A DNA stretch of 45,668 bases, taken from the IMG/VR virus record IMGVR_UViG_3300006793_000063, positions 1 through 45,668 of that record, one strand, 5' to 3'. Below are positions 23,259-30,237 of this stretch, in pieces; position 1 is the stretch's first letter, and every line of letters begins with the position of its first letter. Under the pieces are notes generated by a model, which saw only the letters and a list, made by a program, of their open reading frames with translations, had not been told where the DNA came from and did no database searches. This stretch comes from a virus. The translations under genes and the position numbers were made by a program.

Positions 23259-23345
23259 TGACTGCTGATGACAAGTCGCTCTTGTCATCCGGGGCACCAT
23301 CCGCTGGCTTTCTCTTTCCCGGCTGCTGTAGAGGAGAATTCTGAT
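23259..23345 (+). CDS. Possible 28-residue peptide
   Basis: A short frame (MTADDKSLLSSGAPSAGFLF, then PGCCRGEF) whose stop overlaps the next ATG. Only a weak RBS (AAGG) precedes it, and part of it forms a hairpin, so this could be non-coding leader instead. Confidence 0.28.
23267..23289 (+). promoter_or_regulatory. Perfect 9-bp hairpin
   Basis: GATGACAAG (23267-23275), loop TCGCT, CTTGTCATC (23281-23289). No T-run follows; it lies between two small genes and may be an mRNA processing or stability element. Confidence 0.5.
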
Positions 23346-23442
23346 GAGTGACAAAGAAAAACGGGCTACAGAAGATTCATCACTGATGAAAGTTTGTGAA
23401 GCAATCGGAAAAATGAGCCAGAAGGAACTCGACCGATTGTGA
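23344..23442 (+). CDS. 32-residue small protein
   Basis: A short gene with an excellent RBS (GAGGAGAATTCTG). The peptide is charged and helical (SDKEKRATEDSS, then VCEAIGKMSQKELDRL). No family; existence supported by RBS and placement in the cassette-9 operon. Confidence 0.55.
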   Translation: MSDKEKRATEDSSLMKVCEAIGKMSQKELDRL

Positions 23443-23486
23443 TTTGAGATCGATCTTCGATCCAACCGATTGAAAGGATTACTGCC

Positions 23487-23726
23487 ATGAGTGACGTTCA
23501 ACTGCAAAACAAGCACAAGAGTTTGCATCTGCCAGACGGCGGGATCCTGCTCTACCGATACGAAGAAGGTGATTGTGATACGATCGCCTGGCCGCTGCGG
23601 AAAAAGCAGCACAGCCAGCTTGCCGGGGCTCTGTACGCTGAGATGATGTGCGGAGAGATCGACGAGTACGCGAATGTGATCTTGCCGAATGGCGAGACGT
23701 TCGATGTGATCGGAAATTTGAAGTGA
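23487..23726 (+). CDS. Small acidic protein
   Basis: A 79-residue protein (HKSLHLPDGGILLYRYEEGD, then LAGALYAEMMCGEIDEYANV). RBS AAAGGA. A mixed strand/helix layout; no family recognised. Last gene before cassette 10. Confidence 0.6.
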   Translation: MSDVQLQNKHKSLHLPDGGILLYRYEEGDCDTIAWPLRKKQHSQLAGALYAEMMCGEIDEYANVILPNGETFDVIGNLK

Positions 23727-23759
23727 TTTTGGAAGTGGAATTTCCAGAAATATCCCGAA

Positions 23760-23849
23760 TCCGAACGGCTTAGTGTGGACTTTTCCCCTTCAAGTGACGT
23801 ATAATAAAGATGTGACGTGAGTGATGTCTTTTGTTTGAGGAGAGAAGCG
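23760..23849 (+). promoter_or_regulatory. Early regulatory cassette, copy 10 (no canonical stem)
   Basis: TGGACT at 23776-23781 (closest copy to the TTGACA consensus), 18-base spacer, TATAAT at 23800-23805, standard leader and GAGGAGA RBS. The CCCCTT/AAGGGG hairpin is missing; instead GGAAATT/AATTTCC arms occur at about 23714-23747. Confidence 0.83.
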
Positions 23850-24074
23850 ATGGCTGGTCGAAGTGTTGATTCTGCGTTCGGTGCTGTTGAGATGGCTTCT
23901 GCTGTTGTTGCTGCCATGAAAGAGTTTTGGTCAGCTGACTATGTGGAAGGAAAGATGGACGAAATGGAATTCATGATGTTCCGAGCGAGCGAGATCATCG
24001 AAGACAGGGGAGTTGCTGAAGTCGCCGGGATCATGGCTGATGCCATTGAGATCGCAAGAAAAGAGGAGAACTGA
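23850..24074 (+). CDS. Small helical protein
   Basis: A 74-residue alanine-, glutamate- and methionine-rich protein (FGAVEMASAVVAAMKEFW, then MEFMMFRASEIIEDRG). It looks all-helical. First gene behind cassette 10. Function unknown. Confidence 0.62.
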   Translation: MAGRSVDSAFGAVEMASAVVAAMKEFWSADYVEGKMDEMEFMMFRASEIIEDRGVAEVAGIMADAIEIARKEEN

Positions 24075-24075
24075 G

Positions 24076-24291
24076 ATGTTGAAAGGAAAACGAAATGTCC
24101 ACCCACGGCATGATAGAGCTGTGGAGAGCTTGCTTGATAATCTGGGAGCAGACGGCACGGTGGAACTGTTGGCTCATAAGTTGGGAGAGGTCACGAATGA
24201 GCTGGGGGCTCTTGAGCATTACAGCACAAGAGAGCTTGAAAAAGTTGAAGAGTTGATCATTTTGCTGGAGACCTGGAAGGAAAGTGTGTGA
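24076..24291 (+). CDS. Small helical protein
   Basis: A 71-residue protein: basic start, then two helices with heptad-like leucines (VESLLDNLGADGTVELL, LEKVEELIILLETW), possibly a coiled-coil dimer. RBS GAGGAGAACTGAG; coupled to the next gene. Confidence 0.6.
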   Translation: MLKGKRNVHPRHDRAVESLLDNLGADGTVELLAHKLGEVTNELGALEHYSTRELEKVEELIILLETWKESV

Positions 24292-24572
24292 TGGGAAAGG
24301 CAACAAACATCAGCAATCGAGAGACTGAGATCATGGATACGATGGAAGCTTCCATGAACAGTGGAGATCTTGATCCATTCTTCAGAGAAGTTGGTAGCAT
24401 CTCATTCGTAGAGCTTAACAGCTTCGGAGCTCGCAGCATTTGGATGGTGGCGACAAGTAGGATTGCTGAAGGTGATTGGTTCATACGAACTGAAGCTGCT
24501 GAGCACAGGCGATTTAAGAAGCTCCCAAGTGGCTGGGAGCGATGTCCGTTGGGAGTTCCGACAGAGAACTGA
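24291..24572 (+). CDS. Uncharacterised small protein
   Basis: A 93-residue protein overlapping the previous stop. The C-terminal half is strand-rich (SISFVELNSFGARSIWMVAT, DWFIRTEAAEH). No family recognised. GTG at 24288 is an alternative start. Confidence 0.6.
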   Translation: MGKATNISNRETEIMDTMEASMNSGDLDPFFREVGSISFVELNSFGARSIWMVATSRIAEGDWFIRTEAAEHRRFKKLPSGWERCPLGVPTEN

Positions 24573-24585
24573 GAGGAGAAGAGTG

Positions 24586-24864
24586 ATGATTAGAAAGTGC
24601 CAAGAGATTCCACTGGCCCATCCAGAATCAGAGTGCATGTTTGACAATCGGGGAGAAGTACCTTTTGTGGCCACTCCAGGGGCTATCGATATGGTGGGCG
24701 GAAGTGAGTCGCTGCTCTGCTGCTTGACGCAGCTTCGGGAGCTGGCGATTCGACACAACGGGCTCGATCGCATTCAGGTGTTCTCTGATGATGAGTGGTC
24801 TTCTGATCTGTGGTACATCGAAAATTTTGAAGCCATCACGGCTTTGTTGCCTTCTGAATACTAG
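24586..24864 (+). CDS. Uncharacterised small protein
   Basis: A 92-residue protein. CQEIPLAHPESECMFDNRGE, then a helical middle (ESLLCCLTQLRELAIRH) and an acidic C-terminus. RBS GAGAGGAGAAGAGTG. No family; late position in the cassette-10 operon. Confidence 0.6.
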   Translation: MIRKCQEIPLAHPESECMFDNRGEVPFVATPGAIDMVGGSESLLCCLTQLRELAIRHNGLDRIQVFSDDEWSSDLWYIENFEAITALLPSEY

Positions 24865-24884
24865 AGAGAGAGGAGACTGGTTGG

Positions 24885-25148
24885 ATGGCGATATATCGAC
24901 AATCGATTCGCTTGCATCGACCGGAGACAGATTCATTTCTGACAGAAGTCCGGAAAATTCCGATGTCCGTGTTTCGTAAAATGGTGGAACGCGGTAGAGA
25001 CTATTATGTGCAGTACATTGATGAGTGTGCGTACAACGATTTCCCCGGCTGGGAACTGCTGGGGTATCATCTGCCAGACGAATTCATCACAGAAGGTCTG
25101 ATGGAAGAAGACGAAGACGCTGACGCTGACTTCTATGATGATTTTTGA
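24885..25148 (+). CDS. Acidic-tailed small protein
   Basis: An 87-residue protein ending in a very acidic tail (MEEDEDADADFYDDF). The first half is basic and mixed strand/helix. Acidic tails like this may mimic DNA or bind polymerases, but there is no direct evidence. It is the last gene before the 700-base non-coding block. Confidence 0.62.
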   Translation: MAIYRQSIRLHRPETDSFLTEVRKIPMSVFRKMVERGRDYYVQYIDECAYNDFPGWELLGYHLPDEFITEGLMEEDEDADADFYDDF

Positions 25149-25176
25149 TAATAATTGAGAAAAGTTCCGGAATAAT

Positions 25177-25206
25177 TTGCATCATACTGCGATCATTCCG
25201 TACTAT
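25177..25206 (+). promoter_or_regulatory. Promoter for the structured RNA block
   Basis: TTGCAT (25177-25182), 18-base spacer, TACTAT (25201-25206), a decent sigma-70-type pair. CGGAAT (25168-25173) and ATTCCG (25195-25200) form a perfect inverted repeat around the spacer and could be an operator. Confidence 0.5.
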
Positions 25207-25212
25207 GTGAGT

Positions 25213-25363
25213 GGCTGGCAGAAGAAACCTTGACAGAGGTCTGCCAGTTGGGCAAACTACTTAGGCGAAGTCGTTATGGACAATATGCTTACAATTAGTT
25301 CATTCGTGACGCTTCGCCGCTCCGAATCTTAAACCCAGGACCCTGTCAGGTCCTGGGTTTTTT
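25213..25363 (+). ncRNA. Candidate three-hairpin regulatory RNA
   Basis: About 150 bases downstream of the promoter with no reading frame. Hairpin 1: CTGGCAGA/TCTGCCAG (25215-25222/25240-25247). Hairpin 2: GGCGAAG/CTTCGCC (25264-25270/25312-25318) extended by CGTTA/TGACG with one bulged base; its loop contains an ATGGA that fits the A-N-G-G-A core bound by CsrA. Hairpin 3 is the intrinsic terminator. Size, promoter and terminator fit a small phage RNA. The existence of a transcript is inferred. Confidence 0.6.
25331..25363 (+). terminator. Strong intrinsic terminator
   Basis: AAACCCAGGACC (25331-25342), loop CTGTCA, GGTCCTGGGTTT (25349-25360), with the T-run extending to 25363. Twelve perfect base pairs and a six-base T tract. 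Confidence 0.93.
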
Positions 25364-25390
25364 ATGTACACACAGTTCATCCAGATCTTA

Positions 25391-25700
25391 GTTGACGAGA
25401 AGCGGGCTGCACTGACAGCACCAGTCAACAATCACTATTGCCCTTGATGTGATTTGAGGTACAGGGCTTCCATACGGTCTCCAGGCACTGAGCTTAGAAC
25501 GGCTCGATACAATCCTGGTGCAACAATTCAGATTGATTTCTGGATGGACTGCGTGGGTCAAGCGGCAGATGAGAATCCTGTGCCGCTACGCGATCAGACG
25601 AACGGCTGGAGAGTCGCTGATCGGGTCAGGACCTAGAGCTTGGAGTCGGGGGTCAGGTGTCACGAGCCGTTGCCGATGATTAAGAGGTGATAGGGTCGGC
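25391..25700 (+). other. Non-coding stretch with much internal complementarity
   Basis: No convincing gene; a 60-residue frame has no RBS. Pairings visible by eye: GTTGAC/GTCAAC (25391-25396/25424-25429), GCCCT/AGGGC (25440-25444/25463-25467), TTCAGA/TCTGGA (25527-25544), AGCGGCA/TGCCGCT (25561-25567/25581-25587), CGATCAG/CTGATCG (25591-25597/25617-25623), GCCGA/TCGGC (25672-25676/25696-25700), and a long-range AACGGCTCG/CGAGCCGTT (25498-25506/25662-25671 region). It could be a larger structured RNA or an origin region. Confidence 0.45.
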
Positions 25701-25717
25701 TTTGAAGTCGGTCATTT

Positions 25718-25775
25718 CTTAGTGCTCTTTAAGTGGGATTTTCTTCTTTGATCTTCACACTTAAAGAGCACTAAG
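25718..25775. repeat. 18-bp perfect inverted repeat
   Basis: CTTAGTGCTCTTTAAGTG (25718-25735) is the exact reverse complement of CACTTAAAGAGCACTAAG (25758-25775), separated by 22 AT-rich bases. No T-run follows. The downstream 70 bases are pyrimidine-rich and lead into the replication gene block. It may be a replication-origin element, an operator, or a transcript-end structure. Confidence 0.85.
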
Positions 25776-25859
25776 GCTCCTGAATCAACTTTGAACATTT
25801 TTCAAGCTCATCTTTTATCTCTTTCACTCTAACACTTAACTTGCATGGGATGGTTGGCA

Positions 25860-26279
25860 ATGAACCAATTATTTGACACTGAGCCAGAGGTAGTAGTAGC
25901 AGAGAAGAAGCAATCAGTGGATCTAGCCAGGTTGCTGTACAACAAACTGTCAGAGAGTAGGAGAGTATTCAGAAAGCACATACTGGCAAAGTGGGCAAAA
26001 GAGTTGTCTCTTTTATTGGATCATTATTCAAAGGCTGAGTTGGAAGGGGTGATCCTTTGGTACGCTGATCACTGGAACGATGAGTACATGCCCCAGGCCT
26101 ATTCAGCAAAGAGCTTTGTCGATAAATTCGCGGCGATAAAAAGAGCCTTCGATTCACAGAATTCTGATCAGTCTTCCGTCACCGATCGTATAATGGAGAA
26201 CGAACAGAGAGCGGTAAGTCGCCGCTTGTCCCTCATGGAGAAATTGAAATCAAAGGGCAGGGAATGCATAATCGAGTAG
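25860..26279 (+). CDS. Replication-block protein, helical, function unknown
   Basis: A 139-residue protein. The middle segment (RRVFRKHILAKWAKELSLLL, then LEGVILWYADHWNDEYMPQA, SAKSFVDKFAAIKRA) resembles helical domains seen in phage replication initiators or helicase loaders; I cannot assign it firmly. ATG at 25845 is an alternative start adding five residues. It is the first gene of the replication block and overlaps the next by 16 bases. Confidence 0.6.
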   Translation: MNQLFDTEPEVVVAEKKQSVDLARLLYNKLSESRRVFRKHILAKWAKELSLLLDHYSKAELEGVILWYADHWNDEYMPQAYSAKSFVDKFAAIKRAFDSQNSDQSSVTDRIMENEQRAVSRRLSLMEKLKSKGRECIIE

Positions 26280-26689
26280 AGATCTTGACGCTTTGGACAG
26301 AATTGCTTGGACCGAAACAGAACAGTTGTGCGATTGCTTATTTAGCTTCAGAGATCTTCGGAGACGTTCCAGAACAGATGTTGAATGCGGCTGTGGTGTA
26401 TTCAATCAAGAACGATCGTGGTGCCATACCAGCTGAACTGAGACAGATCATCGACTCTGGTATGTTCGGTGATCTCAAACAGCCAGAGGAGAAAGTGGTT
26501 GTCGTCAAGACCTGGCGAGATGTCGTTGATCAGGAAATCAATGACATGGCTTTCAGTTCTCGATCAGAAATGATTGAGCACCTCCAAATGGAAAAGTCAG
26601 CTGGGGGTTTGGGCTTTACGTTGGTCGATCCTCAGACAAATAAAGCTTTCGATGTTCTGCAGCGATTGATGGAGGATGTCGAATCATGA
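26264..26689 (+). CDS. Replication-block protein, function unknown
   Basis: A 141-residue protein (VEILTLWTELLGPKQNS, IFGDVPEQMLNAAVVYSI, RGAIPAELRQIID). Helical N-terminal two thirds and an acidic C-terminus. By position between the first replication-block gene and the nuclease and helicase genes it could be a helicase loader or initiator partner; no motif proves it. Ends in an ATGA overlap. Confidence 0.58.
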   Translation: MHNRVEILTLWTELLGPKQNSCAIAYLASEIFGDVPEQMLNAAVVYSIKNDRGAIPAELRQIIDSGMFGDLKQPEEKVVVVKTWRDVVDQEINDMAFSSRSEMIEHLQMEKSAGGLGFTLVDPQTNKAFDVLQRLMEDVES

Positions 26690-27114
26690 GAGGAAGTGAA
26701 TCCCCACAACAGTATGCAGAGTGGTTATTAGGACAAGAACAGAAACAGGAGACAGTGATGGGAGCGAAGAAGTTTGAGCCTTACGTCTATCAAGCGGAGG
26801 TGGTCTCTGTCTACGATGCGGACACTGTAACACTGGACGTGGATTTGGGGTTCAACGTTACGACAGAGCAGAAGTTCAGACTGTACGGAATCGACGCATG
26901 GGAGATGCGAGGCGGCGAGCGTTCAAAGGGTACAATTGCAAGAGACTGGTTGAGGGGTCAGATACCTGATGGCTCAACTGTGTACATCAAGACAGAGAAG
27001 GACAAGCAAGGAAAGTATGGACGCTACTTGGCGACCATCCACAAAGACATCGGGGGAGGATCTCTGAATGTTAAGTTGGTGGAATTAGGACATGCCGTTT
27101 TCAAGGAGTACTGA
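26686..27114 (+). CDS. Thermonuclease (SNase-like)
   Basis: A 142-residue staphylococcal-nuclease-fold protein. YDADTVTLDVDLGF (D21/D40-type metal ligands), FRLYGIDAWEMRG (the Arg of the active site and E43-like), and then DKQGKYGRYLATI (second catalytic Arg). The SNase OB-fold is complete from about residue 35. Two good starts exist: ATG 26686 (GGAGGA upstream) and ATG 26758 (CAGGAGACAGTG upstream). No signal peptide, so it probably acts in the cell, perhaps degrading host DNA. Confidence 0.9.
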   Translation: MRGSESPQQYAEWLLGQEQKQETVMGAKKFEPYVYQAEVVSVYDADTVTLDVDLGFNVTTEQKFRLYGIDAWEMRGGERSKGTIARDWLRGQIPDGSTVYIKTEKDKQGKYGRYLATIHKDIGGGSLNVKLVELGHAVFKEY

Positions 27115-27115
27115 C

Positions 27116-27391
27116 GTGATCACTGCCTGCTTAACAGACAGCAGAACCAAGATTGAACCCTTCAATTCCACTCACCTCCGGCCAAGAAGGGGATCAAAGT
27201 ATCATTTGAGTCTGAAGACGATCGAATCAGACGGCTGGCGACAGATACAGAGTGGTCTTGTCTTGGATTGGCATGGGTCAGAATGCACACTTGTGGTACA
27301 GCAAGGTGAGTGGCTGCTCGAATGCGACGATAATGTTTGGATGGTCATGATGGACGAGGATCTCAACGCTTGTTACATGGAAACCTCATGA
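27116..27391 (+). CDS. Uncharacterised beta-rich protein
   Basis: A 91-residue protein, GTG start behind AAGGAG. Strand-rich (KYHLSLKTIESDGWRQI, CTLVVQQGEWLLECDDNVW). It overlaps the helicase start (ATGA). Possibly a helicase or clamp partner by location; unassigned. Confidence 0.6.
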   Translation: MITACLTDSRTKIEPFNSTHLRPRRGSKYHLSLKTIESDGWRQIQSGLVLDWHGSECTLVVQQGEWLLECDDNVWMVMMDEDLNACYMETS

Positions 27392-28752
27392 GGACAAAGA
27401 AATATGATGGAACTGATTTGCGACGTGTCCTGGTTGGGATGGTCCTTTCTGACGTGGTCTGCTCTCGGATTGCTAGTCGCTGGACTGAGGAGGGATTATT
27501 TGATTCTCGCTGGGCGAATCTCGTCGGAGGATGGTGCGTCAAGTATATTCGCAAGCATTCCACAGCTCCCGCTAAAAACATCAGTGGGATCTTCGAGCGA
27601 TGGGCTGAAATCTCCACAGAGTCTGAAGAAGTAGTCGATGCGGTAGAACGCTTCATTGCAGGTCTGTCAGATGGGGCTGAGGCTCTTGATTCTGATTATC
27701 TGCTGGATCTAGCGGACGATCACTTCAATGCCGTACGCTTGAAGTCAGAGCTCAAGCTGGCACAGCTCGAAATCGACAGGGGCTTGGTGAAAGAAGCATC
27801 AGAACGGGTTGCTTCAATCAGGAGGGTTGAGCTGGGGGTTGGTTCTTTCGTGGAACCAGCGGCTGATTTTGCTCCCTGGTATCAGGCTTTCGAGAGAGAC
27901 AAACAGTCGCCTCTGGTGAGTTATCCGGGAGATCTGGGTGATTACTTTGCGGACGCTTTCAAGCGGGGCGAGTTCTACGCTTTCATGGCTCCAGACAAGA
28001 CCGGAAAGACGGTGTGGCTGGTGGATCTGGCATACCGGGCTTTGCGGAAACGGAACAAAGTGGTCTTCTTCGATTCTGGGGACAGTACCCAGGATGATGT
28101 GATGACCCGGTTCGCTTGTCGAATTGCCAATCAGCCGGATATGGATGAAGAGTGCCCGTGCCCGATCGGTTGGGATGATGAAGGTGTTCTTGAGTTGGCT
28201 CACGAAAAAGAGAAAGCTGTGAATCCAGCCGAAGCCTTCAAGATGCTGAAGAAGCGGGTTCGATCGGAAGACAGCTTTCGATTGTCATGCCATCCAAACT
28301 CCACCTTGTCTGTTGCTGGTATCGATTCGATGCTTTCGGATTGGGGAGATGACGGTTGGAGGCCGGATGTGGTTGTGATCGATTACGCCGATATTTTGGC
28401 ATACGCTGCCGGATCCGACAATCTGGAACAGATCGATGGCGTTTGGAAGGACCTCCGAAAATTGTCGCAAGAGAGACATTGTCTGGTGGTCACTGCCACC
28501 CAATCCAATGCGTCAGCTTACGGCAAGGAGAAGTCTTTGCTGACCAGAAAGAACTTCAGCGGTCGAAAGACCAAGCTGGCCCATGTAAACGGAATGATCG
28601 GGATCAATGTGTCTGACGAAGAGCGAGCGACTCATCAGGCTCGATTGAATTGGGTGGTTCGCCGGAAGAGCAGAAATCGAAAAGGGTTCTCCTGCGTCCA
28701 CACAGCCGGTTGCTATAATTCAGAAAATCCTGTAATAATCAGTAGATTCTGA
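27388..28752 (+). CDS. DnaB-like replicative helicase
   Basis: A 454-residue protein. The N-terminal 100 residues match the helical DnaB N-domain layout. FMAPDKTGKT (about 199-208) is Walker A, VVVIDYADIL Walker B, VVTATQSNAS the following motif, and INVSDEERATHQARLNWVVR the late hexameric-helicase region. It would unwind the fork 5'-3' with the primase encoded at 14110. ATGA coupled to the previous gene. Length and order agree with phage DnaB homologues. Confidence 0.88.
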   Translation: MRTKKYDGTDLRRVLVGMVLSDVVCSRIASRWTEEGLFDSRWANLVGGWCVKYIRKHSTAPAKNISGIFERWAEISTESEEVVDAVERFIAGLSDGAEALDSDYLLDLADDHFNAVRLKSELKLAQLEIDRGLVKEASERVASIRRVELGVGSFVEPAADFAPWYQAFERDKQSPLVSYPGDLGDYFADAFKRGEFYAFMAPDKTGKTVWLVDLAYRALRKRNKVVFFDSGDSTQDDVMTRFACRIANQPDMDEECPCPIGWDDEGVLELAHEKEKAVNPAEAFKMLKKRVRSEDSFRLSCHPNSTLSVAGIDSMLSDWGDDGWRPDVVVIDYADILAYAAGSDNLEQIDGVWKDLRKLSQERHCLVVTATQSNASAYGKEKSLLTRKNFSGRKTKLAHVNGMIGINVSDEERATHQARLNWVVRRKSRNRKGFSCVHTAGCYNSENPVIISRF

Positions 28753-28779
28753 TCCTAAAGGACAAAAGTCCACTATAAT
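28750..28779 (+). promoter_or_regulatory. Promoter upstream of 28841
   Basis: TGATCC (28750-28755), 18-base spacer, TATAAT (28774-28779), the same spacing and -35 style as the early cassettes (4 of 6 bases shared with TGGTCT). A small GGAC/GTCC hairpin lies at 28761-28772. Confidence 0.5.
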
Positions 28780-28840
28780 GAGGGTGAGTCGAACAGAGTT
28801 GTTGGACATACGAATCTTTTCATAGATAGAAAGAATTGAA

Positions 28841-29512
28841 ATGAGTGCTACACGAGTGAGTAAGGTTGCCGCCATTGCGGTGTTCGGGGCTGCTGGTTGG
28901 AAAGGTGCCGAATCCTGGCCGATCGATAAGATGTCAGCGAAGTTGAAAGACGTGCCTGACTGCATGGATGACGATTATGTTCCATCCGGTGACAGTGCTG
29001 ATTTGATCAAGGAAGCTCTTGGGGCGATCGAAGCGGCTGTGATTGATGCCGGTGGAGAAGATCCTACTTTCGAAGTCTTCGAAGAAGCGGCAGCGGAAGC
29101 TCCAGCCGAAGACAAGAAAGAAGAAGCTCCAGCCGAAGACAAGAAAGAAGAGAAGTCGGAGAAAGCCAAAGCCAAAGCTGCGGAAAAGGCTGAGAAAGAG
29201 AAAGCCAAAGCGGAAAAGGCTGAAGCCAAGAAGCAGCAGGAAGCAGAGAAAGATGCTCGAAAAGCTGAGCGGGAGAAAGCCAAAGCTGAGCGGGAGAAAG
29301 CCAAAGCTGAGGCGGTTGCCAATCGTACGATCTCGTGGCAAGCGGCCTGTGCTCGGGTTTTGCGGGACAGTGAAGATGGTTTGAATTCCGACATCAAAGA
29401 TCTGTCTGCCAGAGTCGTCGCTCTTCGGAAAGACGGCAACGAGAAGACAGCTCTGTGGGCTCTGCGTACGATGATCACAGCTGTTCAGGCTTGGGAATCT
29501 ACGGCTTCGTAG
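28841..29512 (+). CDS. Lys/Glu/Ala-rich repetitive protein
   Basis: A 223-residue protein with three parts: an N-terminal 80 residues (MSATRVSKVAAIAVFGAAG, then DVPDCMDDDYVP), a central highly charged stretch of about 85 residues with tandem repeats (PAEDKKEEA twice; EREKAKA twice) that would form a long single helix, and a conserved-looking C-terminal helical region (WQAACARVLRDSEDGLN, ALWALRTMITAVQAWE). It has its own promoter. Perhaps a highly expressed DNA- or scaffold-binding protein; function unknown. Confidence 0.7.
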   Translation: MSATRVSKVAAIAVFGAAGWKGAESWPIDKMSAKLKDVPDCMDDDYVPSGDSADLIKEALGAIEAAVIDAGGEDPTFEVFEEAAAEAPAEDKKEEAPAEDKKEEKSEKAKAKAAEKAEKEKAKAEKAEAKKQQEAEKDARKAEREKAKAEREKAKAEAVANRTISWQAACARVLRDSEDGLNSDIKDLSARVVALRKDGNEKTALWALRTMITAVQAWESTAS

Positions 29513-29529
29513 CCAAGGACCTGGGACAA

Positions 29530-30237
29530 ATGACATGGTACTCAACGAACTCGCACTGTTCGCTGGAGGAGGGGGAGGGATTCTCGCTTCAAAATTACTT
29601 GGATGGAATACGATCGGGGCGGTCGAAATCGAAGACTACCCCAGAAGAGTGCTCCTCCAGCGGCAGCGTGACGGGATCCTCGAACCATTCCCAATCTGGG
29701 ACGATGTCAACACGTTCGACGGGAAACCGTGGAAAGGGCTTGTCGACATTCTTTCGGGGGGCTTTCCTTGCCAAGACGTTTCAGCAGCCGGGAAAGGTGC
29801 CGGTGTCCGCGACGGAGAGCGTTCTGGATTGTGGAAAGAGTATTCACGAATCATTGGAGAAGTTAGGCCTAAGCTTATCTTTGCGGAGAATACCCCGCTT
29901 TTACCCAGTCGAGGAATGGACCTCATTCTCTCCGATCTTTCCAGATTGGGGTATCATGCAGTCTGGGGGGTGTTGGGAGCTGGGGCACTCGGTGCTCAGC
30001 ACAAACGTGATCGAATCTGGATACTTGCCTACTCCCACAAAGTTCGACGCTGTCATGTTGGGCAAGGGGCATCCAACAAGAACGGGAACAGAGACCACCT
30101 TAGCCCAAAACATGTGTGGGGATCTGAATCCGGTGTGGGTCGAGTGGCTAATGGATTGGCCGATGCAGTGGACAGACTTAAAGCCCTTGGAAATGGACAA
30201 GTTCCAATCGTGGCTGCAGTTGCATTTCAGATCTTGA
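29530..30237 (+). CDS. Second-frame protein overlapping the methyltransferase gene
   Basis: A 235-residue frame, +1 relative to the cytosine methyltransferase and open along almost its whole length. It contains segments I recognise from a family of phage and bacterial proteins: SGSVTGSSNHSQSGT, FRGAFLAKTF, FPDWGIMQSGGCWEL, GYLPTPT, and near the end LNPVWVEWLMDWPMQWTDLK. Start ATG 29530, six bases from the methyltransferase start. Whether it is translated, or the family is a shadow of the methyltransferase frame, is unresolved. Confidence 0.45.
   Translation: MTWYSTNSHCSLEEGEGFSLQNYLDGIRSGRSKSKTTPEECSSSGSVTGSSNHSQSGTMSTRSTGNRGKGLSTFFRGAFLAKTFQQPGKVPVSATESVLDCGKSIHESLEKLGLSLSLRRIPRFYPVEEWTSFSPIFPDWGIMQSGGCWELGHSVLSTNVIESGYLPTPTKFDAVMLGKGHPTRTGTETTLAQNMCGDLNPVWVEWLMDWPMQWTDLKPLEMDKFQSWLQLHFRS

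Noticed and set aside
7741-23849. CRISPR array from the repeated cassettes
   Set aside because: Spacing is kilobases and irregular, units contain promoters and RBSs, and no cas genes are present.
25454-25636. 60-codon + strand frame in the non-coding block
   Set aside because: No RBS, TTG start and strong overlap with RNA-like pairings; kept as non-coding.
29455-29529. GTG start at 29455 for the second-frame protein
   Set aside because: The extension lies in the end of the preceding gene without RBS; ATG 29530 is closer to family-like sequence.
28934-29545. Minus-strand open frame of about 200 codons, phenylalanine/leucine-rich
   Set aside because: It is the antisense shadow of the Lys/Glu/Ala repeats of the 28841 gene.
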